This document shows, piece by piece, positions 8,343 through 17,394 of a DNA stretch of 64,000 nt. Within the stretch, counting starts at the first letter, position 1. Each line of letters opens with the position of its first letter. Source of the DNA: Achromobacter sp. UMC46. Lineage in GTDB: Bacteria; Pseudomonadota; Gammaproteobacteria; Burkholderiales; Burkholderiaceae_B. The translations under genes and the position numbers were made by a program. The notes under the pieces are model-generated. The model was not told the origin of the DNA. It did not search any database and was given only the letters and a program-made list of their open reading frames with translations. Where the stretch lies: contig NZ_LZZS01000003.1 in assembly GCF_014170335.1 (NCBI RefSeq), positions 310,001 to 374,000 of the forward strand. The letters run 5' to 3'.

Positions 8343-9364
8343 TGGCGCAGCCGCACACGCCCGCATTGCTGTCGGTCCGGGATCTGGCCGTGCATTTCCC
8401 CGTGGGCGGCAAGGGCCGCGACGGCAAACCGGTGGTGGTCAAGGCGGTCGACGGCGTGTCGTTCGATCTGGCCCGTGGGCGCACGCTGGCGATCGTCGGC
8501 GAATCCGGCTCCGGCAAGACCACCACGGCGCTGTCGGTGCTGCGGCTGGCGGACCCGACGTCGGGCTCCATCCATTTCGACGGCACGGACCTGACCGCCT
8601 TGGGCGGATCGTCGTTGCGGCAAATGCGGCGTCGGCTGCAACTGGTGTTCCAGGATCCGTACTCGTCGCTGAATCCGCGCCAGCGCGCCGAAGACATCGT
8701 GCGGGCGCCGCTGGACCTGATGCGCATCGATCCGCCCGGCGGGCGCGAGGCGCGCGTGGCGAAAATGTTTGAACTGGTCGGCCTGCGGCCCGAACAGCGC
8801 CAGCTGTTTCCGCACCAGTTTTCCGGCGGCCAGCGGCAGCGCTTGAACGTGGCGCGGGCGCTGGCCAGCGCACCCGACCTGATCGTGTGCGACGAACCGG
8901 TATCGGCGCTGGACATCGCCATCCGTGCGCAGATCCTGAACCTGCTTCGAAAGATCCAGCGCGAACAGGGGCAATCGTTCCTGTTCATTTCGCACGACAT
9001 GGCCGTGGTCGAGCACATCTGCGACGACATCGCCGTGATGTACCTGGGCAAGATCATTGAACAGGCGTCGCGCCGCGCCTTTTTCACACGCCCCTTGCAT
9101 CCGTACAGCGTGGCGCTGATGTCGGCGGTGCCGACGGTCAAGGGCGGACGCGAATCGGCCGCCCGCCGCGTGCGGCTGTTGGGTGACCCGCCCAGCCCGG
9201 TGAACCCGCCGCCGGGATGCCGCTTCGCCGGACGCTGTCCGGCCGCGCAGCCCGCCTGTTCCACGCGCGAACCCGAATTGCGCGAAGTCGTGCCCGGCCA
9301 TCGCGTGGCCTGCCATTTCGTAGAGGTCCGTGACGGCGCCCTGGTGGCGCCGCTTGTGGGCTGA
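8342..9364 (+). CDS. ABC transporter ATP-binding protein, DppF type
   Basis: This second ATPase of the importer is about 340 residues long. Walker A is GESGSGKTT, the signature FSGGQRQRLNVARAL, Walker B LIVCDEPVSALD, and the family Q-loop stretch VFQDPYSSLNPRQR is clear. The C-terminus has the oligo_HPY extension with GCRFAGRCPAAQPAC. Two adjacent ATG codons are possible; the second gives seven bases to AGGAGG, the first overlaps the previous stop by ATGA. Together the five genes form a complete importer. Confidence 0.92.
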   Translation: MAQPHTPALLSVRDLAVHFPVGGKGRDGKPVVVKAVDGVSFDLARGRTLAIVGESGSGKTTTALSVLRLADPTSGSIHFDGTDLTALGGSSLRQMRRRLQLVFQDPYSSLNPRQRAEDIVRAPLDLMRIDPPGGREARVAKMFELVGLRPEQRQLFPHQFSGGQRQRLNVARALASAPDLIVCDEPVSALDIAIRAQILNLLRKIQREQGQSFLFISHDMAVVEHICDDIAVMYLGKIIEQASRRAFFTRPLHPYSVALMSAVPTVKGGRESAARRVRLLGDPPSPVNPPPGCRFAGRCPAAQPACSTREPELREVVPGHRVACHFVEVRDGALVAPLVG

Positions 9365-9389
9365 TCCCAACCGTCATGAGGAACCATCG

Positions 9390-11045
9390 ATGACCCGGCC
9401 TGAAGGCAAGACGACGATCTACGCCGCCCGCAGCATCCTGACCATGAATCCGGCCCAGCCCCGCGCCACCCACGTGGCGGTGCGCGACGGCCGCATCCTC
9501 GGCGTGGGCAGCAGGGAAGACCTGGCCGGCTGGGGCCCGGCCGACGTGGACGACCGGTACGCGGACAAGGTGCTGATGCCCGGTCTGGTGGAAGGGCACT
9601 GCCATCTGCCCGAAGGGGGCATGTGGAAATTCGTGTACGTGGGCTTCTACGACCGCCGCGGGCCGGATGGCCGCTTGTGGAGCGGGCTGAAAAGCTTTGA
9701 GGACGTCGCCGGCCGGTTGCGCGAGGCTGAGCGCAGTCTGCCGGCGGGCGAAACCCTGATCGGCTGGGGCTTTGATCCGATCTTCTTCGACGGCCAGCGC
9801 ATGCGCGTCCAGGACCTGGACCGCGTATCGCCCGAGCGCCCCATCGTCGTCATGCATGCCAGCATGCACTTGATGAACGTGAACACGCCGATGCTCGCGC
9901 GCGCCGGCATCGACCGCGATACCGATATCGAAGGCGTGACGCGAATGGAAGACGGCCGGCCCAGCGGCGAGCTTTGCGAATTCGCCGCCATGTTCCCGGT
10001 CATGCGCCTGATCGGCAGCCCGTTCCGCACCGTTGGGCTGTCCGAAGACGGATTGCGCATGTTCGGCAAGGTGGCGCAATGGGCGGGCGTGACCACTGCG
10101 ACGGACCTGGTCAATGAACTGGGCGACGAGGGCATCGCGACCCTGGCGCGCATTACGGCCGAACCCGACTACCCCGTGCGCATCGTGCCCGCCGCGTCGG
10201 CGCTGACCTACGCAGGCGATCCCGCGCGCTGCCTGGAAAAGCTGGCGGCGGCCAAGAAGTTGAATCACGACAAATTGCATCTGGGCATGGTCAAGCTGGT
10301 GGTCGACGGATCGATCCAGGGCTTCACCGCCCGGGTGCGCTGGCCGGGCTATTACAACGGCGCGCCCAACGGCATCTGGGTCATCGCGCCGGCCGAACTG
10401 GACGCGACCGTCCAGGCCTATCACGACGCCGGCGTGCAACTGCACATCCATACCAACGGCGACGAAGCCACGCAGCGCGCGATCGAGGCCGTGGACCTGG
10501 CCTTGCGCCGCACGCCGCGCCGCGACCACCGGCACACGCTGCAGCATTGCCAGATGGCCGACGCGGCGCAGTTCCGGCGGATGGCCAGCCTGGGCATGTG
10601 CGCCAACCTGTTCGCCAACCACATCTATTACTGGGGCGACGCCCACTATGCGCTGACGATGGGGCCGGACCGCGCCAACCGCATGGACGCCTGCGCGTCG
10701 GCGGCGCGGGCGGGCGTGCCGTTTTCAATCCATTCCGACGCCCCGATCACGCCGCTTGGGCCCTTGTTCACGGCTTGGTGCGCGGTCAATCGCCAAACCG
10801 CGTCGGGCCGCGTCCTGGGCGAGTCCGAGCGGATCAGCGTGGACGCGGCGCTGCACGCCGTCACGCTGGGCGCGGCCTATACCTTGCACATGGACCATCT
10901 GGTGGGTTCGATTGAAGTGGGCAAATACGCCGACTTCTGCGTGCTGAAAGACGATCCTGCGACGGTGCCCGCCGACCGGTTGAAAGACGTCGCCGTGCTG
11001 GGCACCGTCGTCGGTGGACGGCCGCTGGCCCTGGAAGGCGCCTGA
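9390..11045 (+). CDS. Metal-dependent amidohydrolase (YtcJ/Amidohydro_3 family)
   Basis: This 551-residue amidohydrolase has no evident signal peptide and is probably cytoplasmic. The metal-binding HxH is at about residues 70-72 (LVEGHCHLPEG). Further ligands are plausible in HIHTNGDEATQRAIEA, HTLQHCQM and HSDAPITP, so the active site looks intact. GAGGA precedes the ATG. The gene is 25 bases after the importer ATPase and one base before a CobW GTPase gene. The natural inference is that it hydrolyses an amide brought in by the transporter and releases an amine that feeds the taurine genes. The true substrate is unknown. Confidence 0.85.
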   Translation: MTRPEGKTTIYAARSILTMNPAQPRATHVAVRDGRILGVGSREDLAGWGPADVDDRYADKVLMPGLVEGHCHLPEGGMWKFVYVGFYDRRGPDGRLWSGLKSFEDVAGRLREAERSLPAGETLIGWGFDPIFFDGQRMRVQDLDRVSPERPIVVMHASMHLMNVNTPMLARAGIDRDTDIEGVTRMEDGRPSGELCEFAAMFPVMRLIGSPFRTVGLSEDGLRMFGKVAQWAGVTTATDLVNELGDEGIATLARITAEPDYPVRIVPAASALTYAGDPARCLEKLAAAKKLNHDKLHLGMVKLVVDGSIQGFTARVRWPGYYNGAPNGIWVIAPAELDATVQAYHDAGVQLHIHTNGDEATQRAIEAVDLALRRTPRRDHRHTLQHCQMADAAQFRRMASLGMCANLFANHIYYWGDAHYALTMGPDRANRMDACASAARAGVPFSIHSDAPITPLGPLFTAWCAVNRQTASGRVLGESERISVDAALHAVTLGAAYTLHMDHLVGSIEVGKYADFCVLKDDPATVPADRLKDVAVLGTVVGGRPLALEGA

Positions 11046-11046
11046 A

Positions 11047-12021
11047 ATGGCCGGCACCAGCGCGGCGCGCATCCCGCTGACGGTCGTAGGCGGCTTTCTG
11101 GGCGCGGGCAAGACGACCTTGCTGAACCATGTGCTGAGCGCCAGCCGCCGCCGGGCGGCGGTGCTTGTCAACGACTTCGGGCCCATCGACATCGATGCCG
11201 GCCTGATCGCGCAGCGCGCGGACGAGGTGATCCGGCTGGCCAACGGCTGCGTCTGCTGTTCGATGGCGGGCGGCTTGGACGATGCGCTGGCGCGCGTGCT
11301 GGCGCTGGATCCGCCGCCGGAATGGATCGTGATCGAAGCCAGCGGCGTGTCGGATCCCGGCCGCATCGCGCAGGTCGGCATGTGCGACCCGCTGCTGCAG
11401 TTGGAAGGCGTGGTGGTGCTGGTGGACGCGGCGAACGTGCAGGCGCTGGCTGCGGACCCCTTGCTGAGCGATACGGTGGCACGGCAACTGCGGGCGGCCG
11501 ATCTGCTGGTGTTGAACAAGACCGACCTTGCGACGCCGGAAGCGCTGGCGCAGGTCAGCGCGTGGCTGCGGGACGTGACGCAAGGCGCGGCCATGGTCGA
11601 GGCCCGGGAAGGGCGCGTCGATCTGCGCTGCCTGTCTGGCGAGGCCATGCCGGGCGCGTCCGCCCACCGTTGCGCGCATGCGGGTTGCGGCCACGCGTCG
11701 CATGCTGTGGCGATGTCGGATCCGGAGCCCGACCACCCGTTCCAAAGCTGGCTTTGGGAGGCGCCCGGCATGCTGGACGCGGACCGGCTGACGGGGCAAC
11801 TCCGGCAAATGCCCCGGCATCTGCTGAGGGCGAAGGGGTGGGTCCGCACCGACCGGCACGGTCTGGTGCTGGTGCAATGGGCGGGCCGCCGCGTGCGCTA
11901 CGACACGCAGGCGGCGCCACCGGAGGGCCTGGGCGCGGCGGGCCTGGTGTTCATCGGTTTGCGCGACGCCATCGATCCGCGGCAAGTGTCCGCGCTGCTT
12001 GCGCCCGCCACGGCTGCGTGA
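11047..12021 (+). CDS. CobW/CobP47K-family GTPase, putative metallochaperone
   Basis: This is a 324-residue GTPase of the COG0523 group. P-loop GGFLGAGKTTLL, the CxCC metal-binding motif in NGCVCCSM, the base-specificity motif NKTD and a C-terminal CobW_C domain are all present. A His/Cys-rich loop (HRCAHAGCGHASHA, about residues 210-223) is an extra candidate metal site. It starts one base after the amidohydrolase stop, so it is probably co-translated and may load zinc or another metal into that enzyme (inference from context; substrates of this family are often unknown). Confidence 0.88.
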   Translation: MAGTSAARIPLTVVGGFLGAGKTTLLNHVLSASRRRAAVLVNDFGPIDIDAGLIAQRADEVIRLANGCVCCSMAGGLDDALARVLALDPPPEWIVIEASGVSDPGRIAQVGMCDPLLQLEGVVVLVDAANVQALAADPLLSDTVARQLRAADLLVLNKTDLATPEALAQVSAWLRDVTQGAAMVEAREGRVDLRCLSGEAMPGASAHRCAHAGCGHASHAVAMSDPEPDHPFQSWLWEAPGMLDADRLTGQLRQMPRHLLRAKGWVRTDRHGLVLVQWAGRRVRYDTQAAPPEGLGAAGLVFIGLRDAIDPRQVSALLAPATAA

Positions 12022-12044
12022 CTGGTGCAAGCGATTTCCCTTTT

Positions 12045-12089
12045 CTGGTTCTAGACCCTGCCGGACCGCTCTCGTACCTTGGACCTTGT
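12045..12089 (+). promoter_or_regulatory. Candidate regulator sites upstream of tauX
   Basis: The 110-bp gap before tauX holds CTGGTTCTAG and, about 30 bases on, TTGGACCTTG. Both resemble the YTGG-NNC elements upstream of tauA and of the ABC transporter genes. They are candidate TauR elements, but spacing differs and I assign low weight. Confidence 0.25.
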
Positions 12090-12131
12090 ACGCAGGCGCA
12101 TGCCGCGCCGGCGTCTATTGGAGGGTAGGCA

Positions 12132-12524
12132 ATGCACAAGACCGTCACCGTGGACATGCTGGCCGAATTCGCGGCCGCCTGGAACCGCCACGATATCGAT
12201 GCCTTGATGAGCTTCATGAGCGAGGACTGCGTGTTCGAGACCGTGGGCGGCCCGGATGCCTGCGGCAGCCGGCACACGGGGACCGAAGCGGTCCGCGCGG
12301 CCTTCGCGGCGGCCTGGAAGAACTTTCCCGATGCGCAATGGAACAACGGCCAGCATTGGATCGCAGGCGACCGGGGCGTGTCCGAATGCACGTTCACGGG
12401 CACCGCTGCGGACGGCTCGCGGGTCGAAGCGGACATGGTCGACGTCTTTACGTTCCAGGACGGCAAGATCCGCGTGAAGAATGCATTCCGCAAGCAGCGC
12501 CCGGCATTGCCGGCCCGAGCCTGA
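12132..12524 (+). CDS. tauX: Taurine dehydrogenase small subunit (SnoaL/NTF2-like)
   Basis: This 130-residue protein has a SnoaL/NTF2-like fold pattern (AAWNRHDIDALMSFMSEDCVFE near the N-terminus, then GDRGVSECTFTGTAADGSRV). Alone it would be an anonymous NTF2-like protein. Next to a DadA-like FAD oxidoreductase, tauR, tauABC and xsc it fits the small subunit of taurine dehydrogenase, which with TauY oxidatively deaminates taurine to sulfoacetaldehyde. GGAGGGTAGGCA precedes the ATG. The identification rests mainly on neighbourhood. Confidence 0.75.
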   Translation: MHKTVTVDMLAEFAAAWNRHDIDALMSFMSEDCVFETVGGPDACGSRHTGTEAVRAAFAAAWKNFPDAQWNNGQHWIAGDRGVSECTFTGTAADGSRVEADMVDVFTFQDGKIRVKNAFRKQRPALPARA

Positions 12525-12591
12525 CGCCCGCCTCGGGCCTCGGAAGCACGCCGGAAGCTCTCCGGAAACACCCAGGACACGGATTCGAAGC

Positions 12592-14007
12592 ATGGATACC
12601 CAAATGCCCTTCGACACCTCCCGCCCGCCGCGCGCGGCCACCCCGGGCGCCAACGCCTACAACCCGACCTATGACCCCCTGGTGTCGCCGCCCGGGCGGG
12701 GGCAGGACTATGCGCCCACCTACTGGGTCGCCAGCGCTGGCGATCCGCCCGAGGATGACGGGCCCATCCAGGGCGACGTCGATGCCGACATGGTGATCGT
12801 CGGGTCGGGCTTCACAGGCCTGTCGGCCGCGTTGACGCTGGCGCGCGATTTCGGCGTGCGCGCAGTGGTGCTGGAGGCCAACCGCGTCGTGTGGGGTTGC
12901 ACCAGCCGCAACGGCGGCCAGGGGCAGAACGCATCGGGGCGCCTGTACCGGTCGCAATGGATCGAACGCTGGGGGCTGGATACCGCCCGCCGCCTGGACG
13001 CGGAAATCCGCGAGGGCTTCGAATACTGGAAGAGCCTGGTCGCGCAAGTGGATTGCGACGCGCAGCCGGGCGGGCATCTGTACACGGCGCACCGCCAGAA
13101 GAAGATGGCGTTCCTGGAGAACGAGGCCCGCGTGATGCGCGAGGTGTTCGGCTACGACGCCAGGATGCTCGGCAAGGACGAACTGCGCGAGCGCTACGTG
13201 GACGACCACGAAGCGGTCGGCGCCATGCACGAGCCCGATGGCGTGGGCGTGCACCCGTTGAAGCTGGCCTATGGCTATCTGCGCCAGGCGCGGGCGCTGG
13301 GGGTGCGCGTGCACCCGTCCAGCCCCGTGCTGGGCTGGCGCGTGGAAAACGGCGTCATCCTGCTGGAGACGCCGGGCGGCGTGGTGCGGGCGCGTCGGGT
13401 GGCGTTCGCCACCGGCGGCTATACCGCGCAGGGCGTGAACCCGTTGCTGGACAACCGCATCATGCCCGTGCTGTCGAATTCGCTGGTGACGCGGGTGCTG
13501 TCGCCGGCCGAACGCGAGGCGGCGGGCTTGAAGAGCACCGTATTCATCACAGATACCCGCACCTTGCGCTTCTACTACCGTCTGCTGCCGGATGGCCGGA
13601 TGCAGATCGGCAGCCGCAGTGCGTTGCGCGGCGCGGACGCGCAGCATCCCCGCCATCTGGCGCTGCTGCGCGAAGGCCTGGCGCGCAAGTTCCCGTCGCT
13701 GCGCGGCGTGGACGTCGCGTATTCCTGGTGGGGCTGGGTGGACGTCAGCCACGACATGATGCCGCGCGTAACGCAGCCCGATCCGGCACTGCCGGTGTAC
13801 TACGCGTTCGGCTATGGCGGCAATGGCGTGGCATTCTCGGCACACGCGGGCAAGCGGCTGGCCGAACGGATGATGGGCAAGGACGGGCTGGCCTGGGACT
13901 TGCCCATCTATGATTCGCCGCTGCCCGGGCACTTGTTCGCGCCGTTCCGCCGGATCGGCCAGGGCTTGCTGTACCGCTGGTACCACCTGCGCGACGAGCA
14001 CCTCTAG
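12592..14007 (+). CDS. tauY: Taurine dehydrogenase large subunit (FAD-dependent, DadA-like)
   Basis: This 471-residue FAD-dependent oxidoreductase of the DAO family has the dinucleotide-binding motif VGSGFTGLSAALTLARDFG near residues 66-84, and WGCTSRNGGQGQNASGRLY, which is characteristic of PuuB/OrdL-like amine oxidases. The C-terminal FAD closure YAFGYGGNGVAFSAHAGKRL is intact. It would transfer electrons from taurine to the respiratory chain. It follows tauX by 67 bases and ends convergent with tauR. gamma-Glutamylputrescine oxidase-like function is the alternative, disfavoured by the tau context. Confidence 0.8.
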   Translation: MDTQMPFDTSRPPRAATPGANAYNPTYDPLVSPPGRGQDYAPTYWVASAGDPPEDDGPIQGDVDADMVIVGSGFTGLSAALTLARDFGVRAVVLEANRVVWGCTSRNGGQGQNASGRLYRSQWIERWGLDTARRLDAEIREGFEYWKSLVAQVDCDAQPGGHLYTAHRQKKMAFLENEARVMREVFGYDARMLGKDELRERYVDDHEAVGAMHEPDGVGVHPLKLAYGYLRQARALGVRVHPSSPVLGWRVENGVILLETPGGVVRARRVAFATGGYTAQGVNPLLDNRIMPVLSNSLVTRVLSPAEREAAGLKSTVFITDTRTLRFYYRLLPDGRMQIGSRSALRGADAQHPRHLALLREGLARKFPSLRGVDVAYSWWGWVDVSHDMMPRVTQPDPALPVYYAFGYGGNGVAFSAHAGKRLAERMMGKDGLAWDLPIYDSPLPGHLFAPFRRIGQGLLYRWYHLRDEHL

Positions 14008-14038
14008 CGCAAACGGGCGCGGGGCGTCGGGCGCGGGC

Positions 14039-15577
14039 CTACGCCGCCGTGCGCAAGCGGTAGCGGTGCACCACCTGCGCCAGCTTTTCGATTCCCGGCC
14101 CGATATGCTCGGGCCGGATCGACGTGAAACCCACCCGCAGGTAGTTGCGCGGCGCGTCGGCGCCGTTCATGAAGAACACGTTCCCCGGTTCGACCACGAC
14201 GCCTTCGGCCAGCGCGGCCTCGGACAGTTCGGCGGCGTCCAGCCAAGGCGGTCCGGCCAGCCAGCAGGACGACGAGCCCGTGATGGGGATCGCCTTGAAA
14301 TCGGGCAGGTGCCGGGCCAGCGCCTGGGCCAGCTCGGCGCCGCGCTTCTGATATGCCTGCGACTGTTTGCGCAGCAGCGAATGGTGGTGGCCCAGCGAGA
14401 TGAACAGCGAGAAGGCGCGCTGGATATACGCGGAGGGATGGCGCAGCATCAGCCGGCGCAGGGCCCGCAGTTCGCTGGTGAGTTCGCGCGGCGCGACGAT
14501 GTAGCCGATGCGCAGGCCCGGCGCGAACGATTTGGCCAGGCTGCCGACGTAGATGACGCGGCCGTCGCGGTCCAGGCTTTTCAGCGCCGGGATCGCCCCT
14601 TCTCCCCAACGGCTTTCGCTTTCGAAATCGTCTTCGATGATCATGCTGTCGGCCTGGCGCGCCAACGCCAACAGATTTTCCCGGCGTTCCATCGCCAGCG
14701 TGACCGTGGTGGGGCACTGATGGCCGGGCGTGACGAAGACATAGTCGCAGCCGAGCAGGTGCGTGCCCGTGCACAGGCCGCGCTCGTCCACGGGCAGCGG
14801 CAGCAGGTTGCGGGTGTGGCTGGCGAAGATGTTGCGGGCATCGGGGTAGCCGGGGTCTTCCATGCCGACGACCGTGTCGTCGTTCACCAGCAGGTCGGCC
14901 AGCAGGTACAGGGCGTGCTGCGCGCCGACGGTGATGACGATTTCCTCGGCGTCGGCCCAGACGCCCCGGCGCGGCAGGACCTGGGTGCGGATCTGCTCGA
15001 TCAGCGTGGGGTCGTCGTGCGTGATGAGGTCTGGCGCCCAGCTGCGGATGTCCAGCACGGACAGCGCCTTGATGCAGCATTCGCGCCATTCGGCGGTGGG
15101 GAACAGGTCGGGGTCGAACTGGCCGTAGACGAAGGGGTAGGGCTGCTTCTGCCAGTCTTGCGGTTTGGTGATATTGCGCTGCCGTGAAGGACGGAAGCGC
15201 AGCCGTTCCTCCCATCGCACGCGCCGCGGGTCCGGCGCCTCGTCCTGGGGCGCGGCATGGGCGACGTCTGAGGCCGAACCGGAATGTCCCTGCATGACGG
15301 AATCGCAGACGAAGTGGCCGCTGCGCTCGCGCGACACCAGATACCCTTCGCTGACCAGTTGCTGGTACGCGAAGACGACCGTGTTGCGGGCGATGTGCAA
15401 CTGGTCGGCCAGTTGCCGGCTGGAGGGCACCGGCATGCCGGGCGGCAGGTGGCCGCTGAGGATGGCCGACACCAGCATCTGGCGCACGCGGCCCTGCAGG
15501 CTGAGATTGGGTGCGCTTTCCCTTTCAAACAGGCGTTCCCACAACACAGGCTTGAGCATCGAGGCCTGGCTGGACAT
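14039..15577 (-). CDS. tauR: MocR/GntR-type regulator with aminotransferase-like domain, TauR
   Basis: This 512-residue MocR-family regulator has a GntR winged helix (about residues 25-95, with RQLADQLHIARNTVVFAYQQ) fused to a class I aminotransferase-like domain. The PLP-binding lysine lies in GSLAKSFAPGLRIGY. It is convergent with tauXY and downstream of tauABC on the same strand. This family member next to taurine genes is usually TauR, a PLP-dependent, taurine-responsive activator. Target sites are suggested by repeats upstream of tauA. Confidence 0.85.
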   Translation of the reverse strand: MSSQASMLKPVLWERLFERESAPNLSLQGRVRQMLVSAILSGHLPPGMPVPSSRQLADQLHIARNTVVFAYQQLVSEGYLVSRERSGHFVCDSVMQGHSGSASDVAHAAPQDEAPDPRRVRWEERLRFRPSRQRNITKPQDWQKQPYPFVYGQFDPDLFPTAEWRECCIKALSVLDIRSWAPDLITHDDPTLIEQIRTQVLPRRGVWADAEEIVITVGAQHALYLLADLLVNDDTVVGMEDPGYPDARNIFASHTRNLLPLPVDERGLCTGTHLLGCDYVFVTPGHQCPTTVTLAMERRENLLALARQADSMIIEDDFESESRWGEGAIPALKSLDRDGRVIYVGSLAKSFAPGLRIGYIVAPRELTSELRALRRLMLRHPSAYIQRAFSLFISLGHHHSLLRKQSQAYQKRGAELAQALARHLPDFKAIPITGSSSCWLAGPPWLDAAELSEAALAEGVVVEPGNVFFMNGADAPRNYLRVGFTSIRPEHIGPGIEKLAQVVHRYRLRTAA

Positions 15578-15707
15578 GACGGCTCCTTGTGAAGGCGATG
15601 CGGGACCCCGGCGCAGGGCGCGGGCGGGGTCGGGTTCCGGATCTGAGCCTCAGGATAGAGGAGCCGCCAGGGCGAAGAAATGGGGGATTGCCCTGTTGGA
15701 AACCGTC

Positions 15708-16535
15708 TTAGATGCGTCCCTTCCAGGGGATGGCGAATTTCTCCAGGTAGCGCACCAGCAGGTCGAAGGCGAAGGCGAACACGCCGATCACGATGATGCC
15801 CATGATGACGGTATCGCTGGCCAGGAACTGGGCGGCGTTCAGCACCATGAATCCCAGGCCCCGGTCGGCGGCCACCATTTCGGCGGCGACCAGCGTGGTC
15901 CATCCGACCCCGATCCCGATGCGCATCCCCGTGAAGATCTCGGGCATGGCCGCCTTCAGGATCACGTGCCAGACGATCTGCATCCGCGTGCCGCCCATCG
16001 CATAGGCGGCATGGATCTGCTCTATCGAGACCGAGCGCACGCCCGCGCGGGCGGCGATCGCCATGGGCGCGAAGATGGCCAGGTAGATCAGCAGGATCTT
16101 CGGAAACTCGCCGATGCCGAACCAGATAATGATCAGCGGCAGATAGGCCAGGGGCGGCAGCGGGCGGTAGAACTCGATGGGCGGATCGAAGATGCCGCGC
16201 GCAAAGCGGTTCACGCCCATCAGGATGCCCACTGGAATGGCGGTGAGGCAGGCCAGGAGGAACGCGCCGAAGACGCGCGTCAAGCTGGCCAGCGCATGCT
16301 CGGCCAGGGTGGAATTGGCGACGCCGTCCGTCATGGCCGAGACGAACTTGTCATACACGGCGATCGGAGACGGCAGGAACAGCGGCCGCACCCAGCCCGC
16401 GCTGGTCACCAGGAACCACAGGGCGATCACCGCCAGGCTGGTGATCAGGCTGATGTGCCCGCTGTAGCCGGCGCCCGGCGCGCCGTAGACCATTCCCGGC
16501 GTCGCGGGCTTGTGCCCTGACCGGTTCCTAGCCAT
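15708..16535 (-). CDS. tauC: Taurine ABC transporter permease
   Basis: This is a 275-residue BPD-type inner-membrane permease of the TauC/SsuC family with about six membrane segments, starting from [19 protein letters not shown]. The EAA loop reads [20 protein letters not shown]. The chosen start (MARNRSGHK) overlaps the end of tauB by eight bases. A longer version would extend 112 bases into tauB and adds only a low-complexity stretch. Works with TauA and TauB to import taurine. Confidence 0.9.
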   Translation of the reverse strand: MARNRSGHKPATPGMVYGAPGAGYSGHISLITSLAVIALWFLVTSAGWVRPLFLPSPIAVYDKFVSAMTDGVANSTLAEHALASLTRVFGAFLLACLTAIPVGILMGVNRFARGIFDPPIEFYRPLPPLAYLPLIIIWFGIGEFPKILLIYLAIFAPMAIAARAGVRSVSIEQIHAAYAMGGTRMQIVWHVILKAAMPEIFTGMRIGIGVGWTTLVAAEMVAADRGLGFMVLNAAQFLASDTVIMGIIVIGVFAFAFDLLVRYLEKFAIPWKGRI

Positions 16536-17364
16536 GGACGGCTTCGGGCGAGGCGGCGGCGCGCTCGTCGCCGTAGATGATGCCAAGGACTTGTTCGCGC
16601 ATGGCGATGAAGTCGGGACTGGATTTGATGCCACGGCCATCGCGGGTCTCCAGGTAGCGCCGGTTGAAGTCCGGCGTGAAGGTGTGCGTGATGCGGCCCG
16701 GGCGAGGCGACATGACGATCAGCCGCGACCCCAGGAAGAGCGCCTCTTCAACGCTATGGGTGATGAAGAAGAACATCTTGCTGGTCTGCCGCCAGATGTC
16801 CAGCAGCAGCTCCTGGATGGTTTCGCGCGTCAACGCGTCCAGCGCCGCCATCGGCTCGTCCATCAGCAGCATGGCGGGGTCGCAGGTCAGTGCGCGCGCG
16901 ATGCCCACGCGTTGCTGCATGCCGCCGGACAGCTGGTAGATCATGTGGCGGTGGAAGTCCTGCAAACCCACCAGTTCCAGGTTGCGGCGCGCGCGGGCGC
17001 GTCGCGTTGCCTTGTCCACGCCTTGCAGTTTCAGCCCGAATTCCGTGTTCTCCAGCACGTTCAGCCAGGGCAGCAGGGCGTGCTTCTGGAAAACGACGCC
17101 GCGGTCGGCGCCGGGGCCCACGATGGGCCGGCCGCCCAGCGTGATTTCCCCCTCTGTCGGGGACAGGAACCCCGCCAGCAGGCTGAGCAAGGTGGTCTTG
17201 CCGCAGCCCGAGGCGCCCAGCGCCACGACGAATTCGCCGGGCTGGATGGTCAGGTTGACGTTCTGCAGCGCGATCACCGGCCCGCTGTCGTGCAGGCCAG
17301 GATAGGTGACGCTGACTTGTTCCGCGCAAAGCCGCTGCGCGGCGGAGGTGGACGGCATGGTCAT
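16528..17364 (-). CDS. tauB: Taurine ABC transporter ATP-binding protein
   Basis: This 278-residue ATPase of the nitrate/sulfonate/taurine class has Walker [10 protein letters not shown], signature [15 protein letters not shown], Walker [12 protein letters not shown] and H-loop [14 protein letters not shown]. It is located between tauA and tauC in one transcription direction, with a short gap after tauA and an overlap with tauC. The assignment to taurine rather than another sulfonate rests on the surrounding tau catabolic genes. Confidence 0.92.
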   Translation of the reverse strand: MTMPSTSAAQRLCAEQVSVTYPGLHDSGPVIALQNVNLTIQPGEFVVALGASGCGKTTLLSLLAGFLSPTEGEITLGGRPIVGPGADRGVVFQKHALLPWLNVLENTEFGLKLQGVDKATRRARARRNLELVGLQDFHRHMIYQLSGGMQQRVGIARALTCDPAMLLMDEPMAALDALTRETIQELLLDIWRQTSKMFFFITHSVEEALFLGSRLIVMSPRPGRITHTFTPDFNRRYLETRDGRGIKSSPDFIAMREQVLGIIYGDERAAASPEAVHG

Positions 17365-17394
17365 GCGGGCTCCCCTTGTGGCGCGCCAGGCCGC

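Noticed and set aside
15708-16640. Longer tauC start overlapping tauB by more than 100 bases
   Set aside because: The extra N-terminus is low-complexity and the later ATG gives the usual small overlap with tauB.
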